A DNA stretch of 64,000 nucleotides from Epiperipatus broadwayi (GCA_028023455.1 JAQFVV010012398.1:7900682-7964681), one strand, 5' to 3'. Positions 1-12,300 are shown, counted from the stretch's first letter. Program-made: numbers and translations. The notes: generated from the letters alone by a model not told the origin.

Positions 1-299
1 TTTTGATCAACAGGTCATAATTAGAAATAAGTGTGATCAAAATAAGCTTTTATAATTTTGCTACTGATTTTGAAATGCTTCAATAAAAATAGGATACATT
101 TATTATCAATTTATTATACTGTGATTGCACCATATCCTAAGTTTATTTGAAATCTAAAAAATATCCAAATTTTATTTTGATTTGAACTTAAGATTATGAT
201 TATAATAAACATAAGTATTAATCATTATAGACAAAGTTTTTCATATTTTGCATATGTGTCTGCAAAATTGTAATTATAATTGAAATAATAAATTCAATG

Positions 300-748
300 G
301 TTTACAAACTATTACAAACAATCCTTAAATCCGCAGATGTACTTTCGATTAATTTCTTAAACCTGCCTCAACTGCCATTAAATTAAAAAAAAAGCAGAAG
401 CAAACATCATCAATTCAAATCCCATGAATCCCATATTTTAATGTTAGCAGCTTGTCGATTTATTAAAAGCATTTTATTCCTATTTATAAAAATTGCCTCT
501 TTAATTTTTCTTTTATTATGGTTTCTCTCTTCATGAAGAATTTTCACATTTTCAAAATCAAATTTAAAGTTATATTTACATGATTTTTTATGATCAAAGA
601 AAACTGACGGAGACATTAAATCACCATTATTTTTACTTTTTACACACTTATATAACAATTCATGCTCCCTCAATCTCTTCTCAATACTGCACCTAGATTC
701 ACCTATATATGATAGCATACAATCACAAAAAATTTGATATATGACATT
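300..748 (-). pseudogene. PLE family B 3' end: GIY-YIG endonuclease domain, 5'-truncated
   Basis: Reading leftwards from about 748, one open frame runs to the stop at 410. It opens with VIYQIFCDC, then SYIGES, RCSIEKRLREH and, further on, KRKIKEAIFINRNK before ending IWDSWDLN. This is the order of the GIY-YIG nuclease that forms the C-terminus of Penelope-like elements: a GIY-like motif (here VIY), YIG, the catalytic Arg in the RLREH block and the Glu of KEA. All but the first Gly are present, so this is the best preserved of the family B copies. The reverse transcriptase that should precede it is missing and homology stops near 750, so the copy is 5'-truncated. The 3' untranslated part (300-409) shares a block around GCAGTTGAGGCAGGTT with the copies at 27.5 and 63.1 kb, which defines the family. 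I see no promoter, and it is most likely inactive. Confidence 0.75.
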
Positions 749-2030
749 ACTTTAATGTATAATTATGGCACTATATATATATATAAGTAAGCATGTATTA
801 TTTACTACTATTTACAGAATCAATTATGTCTGATATTTTTACAATCTACAACAACATGTATATCTTTTGTATATTTTTAAAAAAATATTCTTAAATTTAA
901 ATTTATATTATTTTTCACTTTTTTGATTCAATTATTTCACTATTTTTTTTTTTTTTGGAACAGCACATTAGTTTTGCTTCCAGTTGGCTAAACACTGAAT
1001 TTGAATCTCAAAAGACAGATAGAGGAATCAATGTGAAATAAATATGCTGCTACTATTCTTTCAATTATTATATATAAAATGCAATTAAAGATAAATGTTG
1101 TTTATTTAAATTTTAAAAATTCTTATTTTTATTAAAATAATATTTTTAATGCTTTTTCTCTTAAACACTGCTTATTTATTCATTATTCTGCACTCTCTTT
1201 CAAAAATATTGACAAAAGGTATTTAAAACATTCAATGAAAATAAAAACAGAAATTTGTAATTGCTTATGTGATTATTACTTGTCCCTATACAGTGGCAGT
1301 TCCTTTTATCATAGAGCTGCTAAATTCAATCCCACTATTCATTTAATTACATTCTTGCACTTCCTATGAAAGCACAGAATGTGCCATTTCTTTGCTTGGG
1401 TGATATTATATATTGAAAAAAGTTATTTTGAATATGCTTGAAAATAGATATTCAGATCTAATTTCTATAATTATACATTTCAAAATTTAAATGAAAGTTT
1501 ATATATATATATATTAATGCATTCTCATAAAAATAAACTTTTATATATTTTTATTAATAATATAATGGCTATATTATAAATATTAAAAAAATGAAAATAA
1601 AACAATTAGTACTTTGAATATTAAATACTATTATTAATAATAAATATCAATTGAAATTAAAAAATTTTTGCTGCTTATGTGCTTTTTTGTCAAATTAAAT
1701 AAAAAAAAATGTAATAATGTGAATTAAACATGTCTGTAAAAAAATGTAATTCATGCTAAAAATAAAAAAATTAAAATCATGAATGCAACGAAATGTGATA
1801 GTAGTTCCATCTTTTAATAAACTATGTAACTACAATTTAAAATTTTTTATTTTAAAAATAAAATGAGTGTTTACAGAGACAGATGCTGTCAGATAGGATA
1901 TATTTTAGAATATAATTTTAATAATTACTTATTACCAATGGAATGCTAGTAGTAAAAGTTTTAAGAATGTCAAAAATTAATATCTGTGATACTGCCAAAC
2001 TTTAAAAAAGACATTGAAATTTTGTTTTTA
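749..2030. other. AT-rich DNA, no gene seen
   Basis: Low-complexity A/T runs, short TA microsatellites (about 770-785 and 1,501-1,515) and a T tract near 945-955. No open frame here looks coding. Confidence 0.6.
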
Positions 2031-2038
2031 TGTAATAA

Positions 2039-2340
2039 ATGAAAATTATTGATTTACTTATAAAAGACAAATATGAAAATTGGCTGGTTATTCATGAAGA
2101 AATTTCTATTCGTGAAACTGTAAAACAAAACTTCCATGCTAGGATTGCTTGTGCTTTTGAAACCATTAAAGTTATACTCCCAGTACAACATAATATTTAT
2201 AATAAAAACTGGCAAAAAGCATTTAATTTAGGAATGAAGATTATGGTAAAAAACAATGCTTTAGTAGACAGGAAAATATCACATTAGAAAGCATACAATT
2301 TATATGAAGACTTTAACAAAGTACTCATAGAAAAGAATTG
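2039..2340 (+). pseudogene. Small coding-like relic, possibly a Tigger/pogo transposase HTH region
   Basis: An 82-codon frame from the ATG at 2039 stops at 2287. If that stop is read through, the same frame continues with KAYNLYEDFNKVLIEKN. The composition is mixed and charged, unlike the Phe/Ile/Tyr-dominated chance frames elsewhere in the window. The stretch DRKISH-stop-KAYNLYEDFNK is reminiscent of the segment preceding the second helix-turn-helix of Tigger/pogo-type transposases, where a KAL-LYEDF-like motif occurs. That resemblance is from memory and short. No DDE domain or terminal inverted repeats were found nearby. It could equally be a fragment of an unknown host gene or a chance frame. 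Confidence 0.28.
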
Positions 2341-2399
2341 TTATTAAGATATTTATTACATGTAACAGATAATTGTACAAATTCACAAATCTATATAAA

Positions 2400-4050
2400 C
2401 TCACAAAAGAAACATTTGCTAGCTTTTTTCGACTTAAAACTATTGATATCATCATTAACTTTACACTTTAATATAAATTTTTTAATTCACAGTATATAAA
2501 CAGTCTCTATGATTACACATCACATATTAGAGACAATTATGATTTATACTGAGAAATAACAATGTTATATTTTTGTAGTTTATCATAAGAATAATGAAGT
2601 AAAAATATTGGAAATCTCAGTTTTTGAGAAAGAGAAATCAAGACAAGGATAAAGTGAATACATACATATACATGCGTGAATTTGAACACACATATATAGT
2701 AAATCTTTTTTATATGAGTATTATTTAAAAAAATTGTTAATTATTTTTGTTGATATTTTGATGTGTACAGTATAATTTTTACATTAAATTGTATTTTATA
2801 TATATGTATTTAAGGTAAAAACATTTATTGTATTATGTTTTATATTTTATTTGGTATATTTTAGAAATTTCACTCACGATTTTTCTTGTATGAAGTTTGT
2901 ATACTTACTTATTGTTTATGAAATAGATAAAACAAATAAAGAAAGTATGTATACATATATGCATATGTTTATAAAATATATTTTTCTATTATCTTTGAAT
3001 TTGGGATATTAATGGGGGTGGGTGAGAGCTTTGCTCCAAATAACTTAAAAGTTAAAAAGATGTTTATAATAAAATAATTGATCGTTGATAGATGGTTTGT
3101 TATAAATATTATTTTTTTATTATTATTCTCAAAATATTTATAAAAATATAAAAATACACGAGTATCCTGAATAATACACTTGACAATGTACATTGATTAT
3201 TAATTTGTAAAAGGCTGATTAGACACAAGAATGAATATTTAAATATATTACACTGAACTTTTATATATATTATATTTCAAATTTTTTGATTTATCAAATA
3301 TATAATGTTGAAAATATAAACTTATTCATTAATACAATAATTCACAAATCAATGTTCTAAAAAATCATTTAAGTAAACTTGCCAGTAATTTCCACTTTCT
3401 TGCATTAAATACCAATCTATTTGTCAAATAAAAAATCACCGCTTTTATTTTATTACATAGTAATAAATCAAGCACTGATATTAAAAAACTGCGTGACCCT
3501 TTCTTAGCAGTTCTGTTTGTTCTAATATTAATCAAGCCAGTTTCCACTTTTAAATATTTATTCAGACAAAATTGTCATAATTTTAATAAGTCTATAAATA
3601 ATTTATGGCTTATAAAATAAGAAATACAGATAATATACACCTATTCATGAAAACCTGAGTACAAAAATGGTACTAAGATAACTATTGGAGTAATATTATA
3701 AGATTAATTTTTCAATGAGCAGGTTTAGATATATAGTGAAATAAAGATTTCTATGAGCAAAACGTCTATTATAATTTAAGGTAGTTTTCAGCAACAACCA
3801 AATATAGAATATTCAAATATATAATTACCAATGGTTAACAAAATAATTTTTGTTTCAACTGGGTAAATATTCACAATGAATCTATATTAATACTTTTAGT
3901 CACTTGAATGTAATATATATATATATTTATGATGGGATGGAATGATTGGGGTCATACCTGAGGTAATGGAAAATTATTATCATGCCCAAGTTACAAAATA
4001 TTTCAAATAATGAAATTTAATATAAATTTTTTAAAATACAAGTAATGTAA
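2400..4050. other. AT-rich DNA, no gene seen
   Basis: A/T-rich unique-looking sequence. Short minus-strand openings at 2969-3193 and 3365-3547 have no recognisable motif and a composition expected of chance frames. Confidence 0.55.
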
Positions 4051-4052
4051 GA

Positions 4053-4242
4053 TATTAATATTAAAGTATTTAAGTAAAAGATATTATATCAAAAAATATA
4101 TAAGTAATTTTATCTATTAAAAAAGATGAGATCATGAAATTAATATTAAATTAATATTAATATTAAAGTATTTAAGTAAAAGATATTATATCAAAAAATA
4201 TATAAGTAATTTTATCTATTAAAAAAGATGAGATCATGAAAT
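4053..4242. repeat. Direct repeat, two 88-bp copies
   Basis: Positions 4053-4140 and 4155-4242 are identical as far as I can read them, separated by 14 bp of TTAATATTAA-type sequence. The offset is 102 bp. It looks like a recent local duplication with slippage at the AT-rich junction. Confidence 0.85.
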
Positions 4243-5870
4243 CTCTGTGAGATCAGTCCAGTTAAATCCTTAGAGCAACTAAAAGTATAATTAACCATAC
4301 ATCAATCAACATTATTCAAAAATATAAGTAATACTCAAAAGAAGTAACCATCCCTCATCATAAATGATCAACAATCAAAATAAATCAACAGTCAATCTGG
4401 TGACTGAATTTGAAATGATCTACTGTAGACTAGACTAAGTATTGAGTCTTTTCCAGCTTGGGAAATTATTCAAATATAATTTGGATGTACCAATTAAGTG
4501 CTCATCCATTAGAATACATAATAATCAAAACAATAATGCTGCAATACTAAAACATGCTGATCAGAATCAATGATCTGGCCACTTAGTACCATTAATGTAC
4601 TAGCCAATTATAAACTTAAATTCTGATAGAGACTAAACTAAACTAAGATAAAATGTAATGCATGACTTTTGAAGAATATACTCTTCATGCCAAAACAGAA
4701 TCCTAGTCACCTGAATGCCCATAAACACTAATATATATATATATATATCTCCTTTATATATCAGGCTGTTATGCATGGATCTAGCTCAGAATTATTATAA
4801 CTGTTACAGTGATCAAGATAATGATGCAATACATTCAATTTTATAAACTATTTTTAAAATTAACAAATGGATACAAGTTTAATAATAACAATTACAAAAA
4901 AATGAAGTTAAGGTATTTAGAATATGATTTTGATTACTATACAAAATTCAAATTATTACATTGATTTTACATAATTAATATAAAATTCAAGTTATTATGT
5001 TGATTTACAATATCTCCTAATGAGTTTGCATATAACATATATATATATGCACAGATGTGTGTTTTACAATGAATACATTTCTATTGACAGAAAATTTTTT
5101 AAAAATGATCAAATTATACATATGTGTTGATTAACATAAAAACAAAATTCAGTTTATTACATTGTGTTTTACAGATATGCTCCAATATATAACACCTACA
5201 CATATCCACACACAATCATGTGGTACAATATTAAAAAAATGAAAATATTTGAATTGTCATATAATAAAAATACATGATTAAATAACATATTTACCATACA
5301 TGTATGTGTGTATTGAATTTCAAGCACACACTGACATCTATATATCATATATTTCATTTTTGTTAAAATAAAATTATTAATTTTACAATACATAATTAAT
5401 TCTTGATTTAACATATATATTGAGTGCATAGGAATGTATATGCACATTGACATTTATATTATATTAATTTATCACAATAATATATTTTTTTATAATTAAT
5501 TCAATATTAAAAGGAATATGAATCATATTATTTAATTCTTTCATAAGTTCACTTTTTTTTTTTCTAAAAAAAATATAGTCAATTTTTTACAGGTAATTGT
5601 TGATTGATTATCAATATCTTTAAATTTAAAAGGCCTTTCTTTTTCTAATCTAAAGATTTTTGGAAATCCTTTTTTTAAAAAAAAATAGGACAGTTGATAA
5701 ATTATTATTAACTCTTAATTATAATATTTTTAAAATTTAAAAATATAAGTTTCAAAATGTCTTTTTGTTTTTCAATAAATTATTTTAAACAAAAGTGTTC
5801 TATATTATATATCTCACTTTTGGAATGTCATTTCAAAAATGAATTATTTAAAACAACTCACATTATATAT
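4243..5870. other. AT-rich DNA with TA microsatellites, no gene seen
   Basis: Contains (TA)n tracts near 4,732-4,748 and 5,037-5,047. The stretch 4,300-4,730 is somewhat richer in G and C and may be an old repeat, but I cannot assign it. The minus-strand opening at 5196-5453 is not supported. Confidence 0.5.
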
Positions 5871-5879
5871 ATGCAACAT

Positions 5880-6420
5880 GATGTGTTTGTCTGTGGTTCC
5901 TTGCATGTATACACAGCAACATATGTCTAATAATTTCTTCATCAACTGATGGGATTCCCTTGGTGTGTTGGTCTTGGATTGTCATCATCAATATATGTAG
6001 AGTCCAGGTAAGTTGACCTTCAGTGATCTCCCTTCTGTCTAGGATTTGATAGCTTCAGGCCAACAAGCTGTCTTGTACACATTTGTACAGGTTAATTGAT
6101 CCATTAGAAGTGGGTGTGCCTTCATGTGAATCAAAATCCAGCGTAAGAACTAGTAGACTGCTTCTGGACTTATCCTTGCATTCATACATCTTCATGGTAG
6201 CTCTGTATAACTCTGGAAATCAGCTCTGCAGCTAGCTATTCTGCTACAGCTATCAACTACTGCAGCTAACTACTTCACAAAATATTTTAGCCAAGTTTGA
6301 AGCTAGCTATTACCAATTGCTTCCCAAATATATTAAAACCAAACTCTTCTGGCCAGCTAATTTCTACCAAATCTCCAAAAAACTATTAGCCAAAACTAAA
6401 AAAACAATCTTTTTATCAAA
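5880..6420. other. Higher-complexity block of unknown nature
   Basis: This block has clearly more G+C than its surroundings and internal short repeats around 6,215-6,310 (GCAGCTAGCTATT / GCAGCTAACTACTT / GAAGCTAGCTATT). A perfect-looking splice donor, CCAG|GTAAGT, lies at about 6,009-6,010. The frame that would run into it cannot be joined to the exon at 6,995 without an immediate stop, so I do not call it an exon of that gene. It is either an untranslated exon or promoter region of the downstream gene, or a dispersed repeat. Confidence 0.35.
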
Positions 6421-6980
6421 TCTTATAAGAGTCAGCTGAGATGATAAAACACATTGTTTCTAATTAAAAACTGTTTTTATCTGTCTCTTCCTTTCCAAAT
6501 CACTTTTAATTAATATCTACTTTTAAAAGCAAGTTTGAAGTTTTATTAATTTACAAAGATTTTTAAAAATAGATAATAGAAATGTATACAAGCATTAATT
6601 AAAAGATTTCAAAAATACCATGCTTGTTTTTAATTTCAAAATCTGAATTACAAATAATATTTATTAGACTTTTTAAAATTATTTAATTATATAATAAAAT
6701 TATATTTTAAATTCAAAGTTATTTAACCTTTTACTAGGATTATTATTCCAGGAAGGTAGAAAATATCCACATATTTATATCTGTGTTTATTTCTATTTTT
6801 CTTTTCAACTTTATATATATTTGTGAACACACTATGTTATTGTATGCTATGTAACAGTCCTGTTACAATATATATATATATATAAATGTATTAAACCAAG
6901 TAATTATTCTACATATTATTAATATAATAATATATATGTTTTTTGTTATTTACTGATTATATAAAGTTTATTTTACATAT

Positions 6981-6994
6981 ATACATTTTTTTAG
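6981..6994 (+). promoter_or_regulatory. Splice acceptor of the GGY-protein exon
   Basis: A pyrimidine-rich tract ends ATTTTTTTAG at 6994. The open frame begins immediately after it in phase 0, with no ATG available near the exon start, which makes this a spliced 3' exon. Confidence 0.7.
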
Positions 6995-7375
6995 TATGCA
7001 GCAGTAGGAGGAATTGATAACAATAATTTTGTAGATGAAGAAGCAGCTGACAGTACCCATGATGGATATTATAGATTTACTGCAGGAAGTAATGGGTATG
7101 TTACTCCTCTTGTAGGATATGGTGGTTATGGAGGATATGGTGGTCATGGAGGATATGGTGGTTATGGAGGAGGATTTGGAGGTTATGGAGCAGTAGGTTA
7201 CCCAGCATTTGGTTATGGATTACCAACATCTGGCTATGGTTTTGGAGCAGGATATCCAGGATATGATTTTCCATATGGTTATGGAGGATTTCCAGGTAGT
7301 TATGGAGGATATCTAGGTGGTTATGGAGGATACCCAATTGGTTTGGGTTATGGAAGTTACTCAATAGGATATTGA
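6995..7375 (+). CDS. Terminal exon of a Gly/Tyr-rich (GGY-repeat) structural protein
   Basis: From the acceptor at 6994 an uninterrupted frame of 126 codons runs to TGA at 7373-7375. It starts YAAVGGIDNNNF, passes an acidic stretch (VDEEAAD) and DGYYRFTAGSNGY, then becomes a repeat of GYGGYGG, GGHGGYGG, GFGGYG, GYPGY and GSYGGY units to the end SIGY. The YAAV start looks like the tail of a secretion signal encoded by the missing first exon, though this is inference. Such Gly/Tyr-rich proteins are common among extracellular matrix, shell, cuticle and silk-associated proteins. I cannot name the family. The codons (GGA, GGT, TAT) keep the frame open although the region is AT-rich, and the antisense open frame here is only a shadow. 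The upstream exon was not found in the 1 kb before it. It is the only convincing host coding sequence in the window. Confidence 0.8.
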   Translation, partial: YAAVGGIDNNNFVDEEAADSTHDGYYRFTAGSNGYVTPLVGYGGYGGYGGHGGYGGYGGGFGGYGAVGYPAFGYGLPTSGYGFGAGYPGYDFPYGYGGFPGSYGGYLGGYGGYPIGLGYGSYSIGY

Positions 7376-7438
7376 AATAATATATAAAAGTCTAAGAGAC
7401 TTACAAAAAGTTTAATACAGACAGACTTTCCTTATTTT

Positions 7439-7444
7439 AATAAA
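7439..7444 (+). terminator. Poly(A) signal AATAAA of the GGY-protein gene
   Basis: A canonical AATAAA lies 63 bases after the stop codon. It fits the exon being the last one of the gene. A/T-rich background makes chance hexamers common, so the position after the stop is the main argument. Confidence 0.6.
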
Positions 7445-8025
7445 AATTTAATGTTTGAATCACATTAGTTTGTAAATCAAATTGATTCACTTTGTAAATA
7501 TTTAAATTATTATCATTTATTTGTATTTTATATAAACAATTTTAATAGAATAAAAACTATTTATACTTTTTTATAAATGTTAAAAATGGCTATTTGTATA
7601 TTTGTATGTATTAAGTGTTCTTTTATACTTTTATTTTAAAATATTGCATACATTTTGGAAAAACATTTAAATGCATTGTTATTAAAGTCATTATTGATAT
7701 TACTTTAAAAGCTTTTTTTTTAATGTTATGCTATTTGTACTTTCTTTTTATATATTTTTAAACAGTGTAATTATATTTATTTTTGCAATATAATTTTTTG
7801 GGTTTTTTTTTTTTTGTAGTTGTTATTGAATATTTCTGGCTTTTTAATTCTGCTACAGATTTCTTAATATTAATATATATATATATATATTAATCATTTT
7901 TTAAAATTTAATTTCCTTGCTGGGGATCACTATTCCATATATGTTTTTAATTATTTTACCCTTTTTATTTTTTTTACACCTCAAGTAAAATTGTTACTCT
8001 ATACATATCTTATTGATGAATTTTT
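7445..8025. other. AT-rich 3' flank, no gene seen
   Basis: T tracts, and a (TA)n run near 7,873-7,890. No coding signal. Confidence 0.55.
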
Positions 8026-8441
8026 GATATGTTTTATAATTAAAAATCACTTCTTTTCTTTTCAAAAACTTTATTTGATGTATATATATATATCCACTTA
8101 TTTCCAACGTTTCCACTATCTTTACTCTATAGTCATTTTCAAGGATCTAGAAAAAACATTACATTATAAACAAACTTCACATAATAAAAACAAAATAATC
8201 AAAAACAATATAAAGCATATAAACCCCATAAAATTTAAAAATAAATAAAATACATTAAAATCAATTAAATTAAAAACACAAAACATACACCACACTTACT
8301 TGACTCCCTTCTCAAAAAACTTTTCCTTTTTACATTTTTTATCCAAAAAACCAATTGTTACAATAAAAAACTTATTTCCTTTTTCTTTCTTATATACTTC
8401 AAAAATGAATTTATTTCCAAAAATAATTCTTTATTCATGTC

Positions 8442-8708
8442 TTATCCAATTCTATTTAAAACAGGTTTATATCTTTTTATATATAAACTCTCTTTTACCA
8501 TTCTTTCTTTATACAATCTAACCCCCTCCAACATTTTAATCTTAAAATCTGTATGTCCAATTTCCTTACTATGTATATTTACATTAGAATTCCTATCTCT
8601 CAAATGCTGTTTCAATCTTGTCTCTAATTTGTTCTTTGTTGTACCAATATATGATACATCTTTATTCTCTTTTTTACAATCCAAACATTCTATTTTATAA
8701 ATACCATT
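8442..8708 (-). pseudogene. PLE family A GIY-YIG domain, left arm
   Basis: On the minus strand the left arm reads NGIYKIECLDCKKE, then VSYIGTTKNKLETRLKQH, ending YKPVLNRIG and a stop at 8442. GIY, YIG, the Arg of the RLKQH block and a Glu in VKESLYIKR are all present, so the nuclease fold residues appear complete. The frame is open upstream only because it runs through the palindrome centre into antisense of the right arm, so its long apparent N-terminus is an artefact. No reverse transcriptase is attached. The parent element would be a Penelope-like retroelement whose C-terminal nuclease nicks the target DNA. Confidence 0.75.
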
Positions 8709-8709
8709 C

Positions 8710-8961
8710 ATAGAATGTTTGGATTGTAAAAAAGAGAATAAAGATGTATCATATATTGGTACAACAAAGAACAAATTAGAGACAAGATTGAAACAGCATT
8801 TGAGAGATAGGAATTCTAATGTAAATATACATAGTAAGGAAATTGGACATACAGATTTTAAGATTAAAATGTTGGAGGGGGTTAGATTGTATAAAGAAAG
8901 AATGGTAAAAGAGAGTTTATATATAAAAAGATATAAACCTGTTTTAAATAGAATTGGATAA
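8710..8961 (+). pseudogene. PLE family A GIY-YIG domain, right arm
   Basis: Mirror copy of the left arm. From about 8,716 the frame reads CLDCKKENKDVSYIGTT and onward, keeping YIG, the RLKQH block and the KESLYIKR Glu, and stops at 8961 after YKPVLNRIG. The GIY motif itself is lost because the copy is truncated at the palindrome centre. The two arms encode the same residues here, so one arm is probably a reverse-oriented copy of the same RNA. Confidence 0.75.
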
Positions 8962-9329
8962 GACATGAATAAAGAATTATTTTTGGAAATAAATTCATTT
9001 TTGAAGTATATAAGAAAGAAAAAGGAAATAAGTTTTTTATTGTAACAATTGGTTTTTTGGATAAAAAATGTAAAAAGAAAAGTTTTTTTTGAGAAGGGAG
9101 TCAAGTAAGTGTGGTGTATGTTTTGTGTTTTTAATTTAATTGATTTTAATGTATTTTATTTATTTTTAAATTTTATGGGGTTTATATGCTTTATATTGTT
9201 TTTGATTATTTTTGTTTTTATTATGTGAAGTTTGTTTATAATGTAATGTTTTTTCTAGATCCTTGAAAATGACTATAGAGTAAAGATAGTTGAAACGTTG
9301 GAAATAAATGGATATATATATTGTAATGG

Positions 9330-12300
9330 AACATAAATTTTCTGCATTCCATTTAAATTGAAGAAAGAAGGACCCAAATGTTAGTTCCAATTGTAATGGA
9401 AAATATAGTAAATTAATATAAATGAAGAAAAAGGAATTTCAACATTGGTAATTAATGTAGCATATCATATATACCATAGAAAAGGATGATATGGCCTAAA
9501 TTATTAAGCAGCATTTATAATGGAAAGATTATATTAGAAATAAGAAAAGATTTAAATAATATATATCTATGAGGCACTCATAAATCAACCGAGTTTCATA
9601 GTAACTTGTCACTATAACAAAATGCATATACAATGCAAGAAGAAATAATATGAAGATAATAAATGTAATATTTATTTAATAGCATTTGTGTACATATATC
9701 AAGTTAAAACAAAATAAATTACTTCAAAATAAATATATCAAACTATAATATTACCACGGCTAACTATATCACAAACTTAATAATCTTGAGCATTGACTGA
9801 AATATTTTGCTAATTAGGTCTCAGGGTTAATTTAACTTATGTTTAATTATATACTAAATACATTTCGGAACAAAAGGAATTTTATTGAATCCAAAATATA
9901 TTTATTTAATTGACATTACCAATTTTTTTAATACTTCCACATTGACTAGATGGTAGAACTGCTGTACTAAAATAAAGAAAAAGAAAATTAGTAAATCTCA
10001 AATAAAACTCAAAATCATTTTTTTTTTATAAAATAACTGATATAGCTTTATTTTAATATCGAAACTTTATATTTATAACAGCATACATATGCATATATAC
10101 ATATTTGAGGAAACATGAGAATAATTTTTACTTTGCAAATACTTAATTTTTTTATCTGTAAACTAAGTATAGAGTTTAACCATAACACTAATAATTTATG
10201 TTTATATAAGAACTGTATAAGATTTTATGAAATAGGATAAATATACAAATCAATAAACAAATTGAAGGTATCTTGTTGTATCAATAATCTAAATTATATA
10301 TGTACTTCTTTAATACATTTCTTTTAAATATTACTTTAAATAAATATCAATTATCAATAGCAAATGACTAAATGATTAAATTAGCAAATAATAAATGAAT
10401 TCAATGAATGAGGCATTTATTAAAAGTTACTTATACACATATAAGTTCTGAATTCATTGTCCATATAATGAAAATCATCTAAGTAAACATTGAAAAATAA
10501 CTAAGTAATTTACATTTACATTGGAAAAGTTTTAGATGACTACAGCATATACATAGCATGTGTGGACTATACTAACTGGCCATATGCTTATGAATTCAAA
10601 CATTTATAATTACTAAATATTGTTGGCTGGTTTGCAAAATGATTACAAATTGGGCTAACACAAGACACAGACATTCTTATAATCTAAAGAACCAATATAG
10701 TTGAGTACATCCTAAAAGAATCCATACTTCAAACAAACTTATCTTGGTATTGCATACTAAAATACCAACATCTTCACCTACTGTGGTGGAAAATTTAAAT
10801 TAAATCTCATGAGTGATAAATCAAAAGAGGACTCTATAATGCAGTTAGCATAAATATCAAAAGAGTGGTGGCTTCCAAAGTAACACCTACATTTGAGGTA
10901 AAAGAAGATGCCTGGACCTTTATGTCTCAGTGCACAAGAAATATATATATATGGAGAGGCTCACCAAAATACAACACACTAAGTATTTAGAAATATGTGA
11001 TCACCATCACTAGAAATATAAGCACTATCACTCATGGATGAATAACTAATAGGAATGGGAACTTATCCACTCTATCCAGTAACAATATTAACTGTATTAA
11101 ATAAGGCCTGATATATTAAAGCTATTCTACTACTAACAATACCAAGATAATAAAAAAAAAACAACTCTACAATAATGGACTAAAGTTATTACTATAATTT
11201 TAATCTCAATAAATAATAAGTAATGTCTGCACCAACAAATAGGTTTAAAAATCAACTGACTTACATATAATTAAAGATAATGGTTAGCATATGAAATACT
11301 GGCACGAATATATATAATGCACACATGTATGAAATATCAAATGTTTTAATTATAAGATTTAATGGATATGAATAAATGTAATCAGGTTTTAAAATACTAA
11401 TTGAAGAACTAAGATAATTGTTAAACAATGATATTGCTTATAAATACAGTTTTATAAATCTGTACACTTATACAATTCTTATATGTATTAAATTTAACTT
11501 ATTGCATTCTAGTTTAAATTGACAAATGAATTTTATTATTTATTATACTTGAATGTCAAAAGCAAAAAAATAAATAAATAAATACTATATTTATAATAAC
11601 ACATATTGGCATAGTTTGAGTTACAAAATATCTTTAAAATAAATATACAAACGTATATATTAAAATCGACTTTCATTATTCTCAAAATTTTCAATTAAAA
11701 AAAAAAATTGTAAGCTACATTTCAATTATGTATTCCTTTACAAAGATATATTACATATTGCATAAAAATAAAAAAAAATAAGATATAGTTTGTTTCTTTA
11801 CCTTAATTCCACTAGTGTTTAATAATTGAAAGTTATCTTCAGCACTGACTTTATTTTCTTCATCCTAAAATAGCTTGATAGACATGAATATGTACATATT
11901 GCTGATAACGAAGAGATTTACTTCTTGTTATAAAACCATTATTTTTAGCCATTTCTCGAATGCTCTGTTATATATGTGATGAAATTGAATATGATTTTCG
12001 AATCATTAAATAATTTGAAAGTTATAATGAGATACATTATTTAAGTATAATAGCTATTTTTAAAACTTTTTGACAAATACCGGTTTATTTTTGAAATCCC
12101 ATGTTTTACTGAAGTTTCCACTGATGTTAATAATAGGCAAGCCGAAAAGCCAAGCCCCAAAATGATAAAGTTGTAAATTAGCACATCGTTTTTGTGTAGA
12201 AATCCTTAATCCAATATTTTTTTAATGATATTTATAAGAGCAATTAAAAAATAACGACGAACGAAAATAATAATGTCTTTCTTCTTTTAATTTTCTATCA

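Larger units (their letters stand above)
8028..9325. mobile_element. Palindromic pair of PLE family A 3' ends
   Basis: The left part (about 8,080-8,700) is the reverse complement of the right part (about 8,706-9,318) with only a few differences, and a short non-repeated centre lies near 8,683-8,708. Each arm holds the same GIY-YIG reading frame, its 3' untranslated region, and an end that reads CTTGAAAATGACTATAG...ATAGTTGAAACGTTGG. The 3' ends point outward. The left arm continues further (8,028-8,080) into a tail that is also present at 12,823-12,870. Head-to-head and tandem arrangement is a known habit of Penelope-like elements. The near identity of the arms suggests a young insertion or sequence exchange between arms. 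Confidence 0.85.

Noticed and set aside
7101-7364. Minus-strand His/Leu/Asn-rich open frame
   Set aside because: It is the antisense of the GGY-repeat exon; the repeated GGA-TAT/GGT-TAT codons keep the opposite strand open.
8442-9104. 220-residue minus-strand frame across the PLE-A palindrome
   Set aside because: Its N-terminal half is antisense of the right arm; only the part below about 8,708 is genuine GIY-YIG sense sequence.
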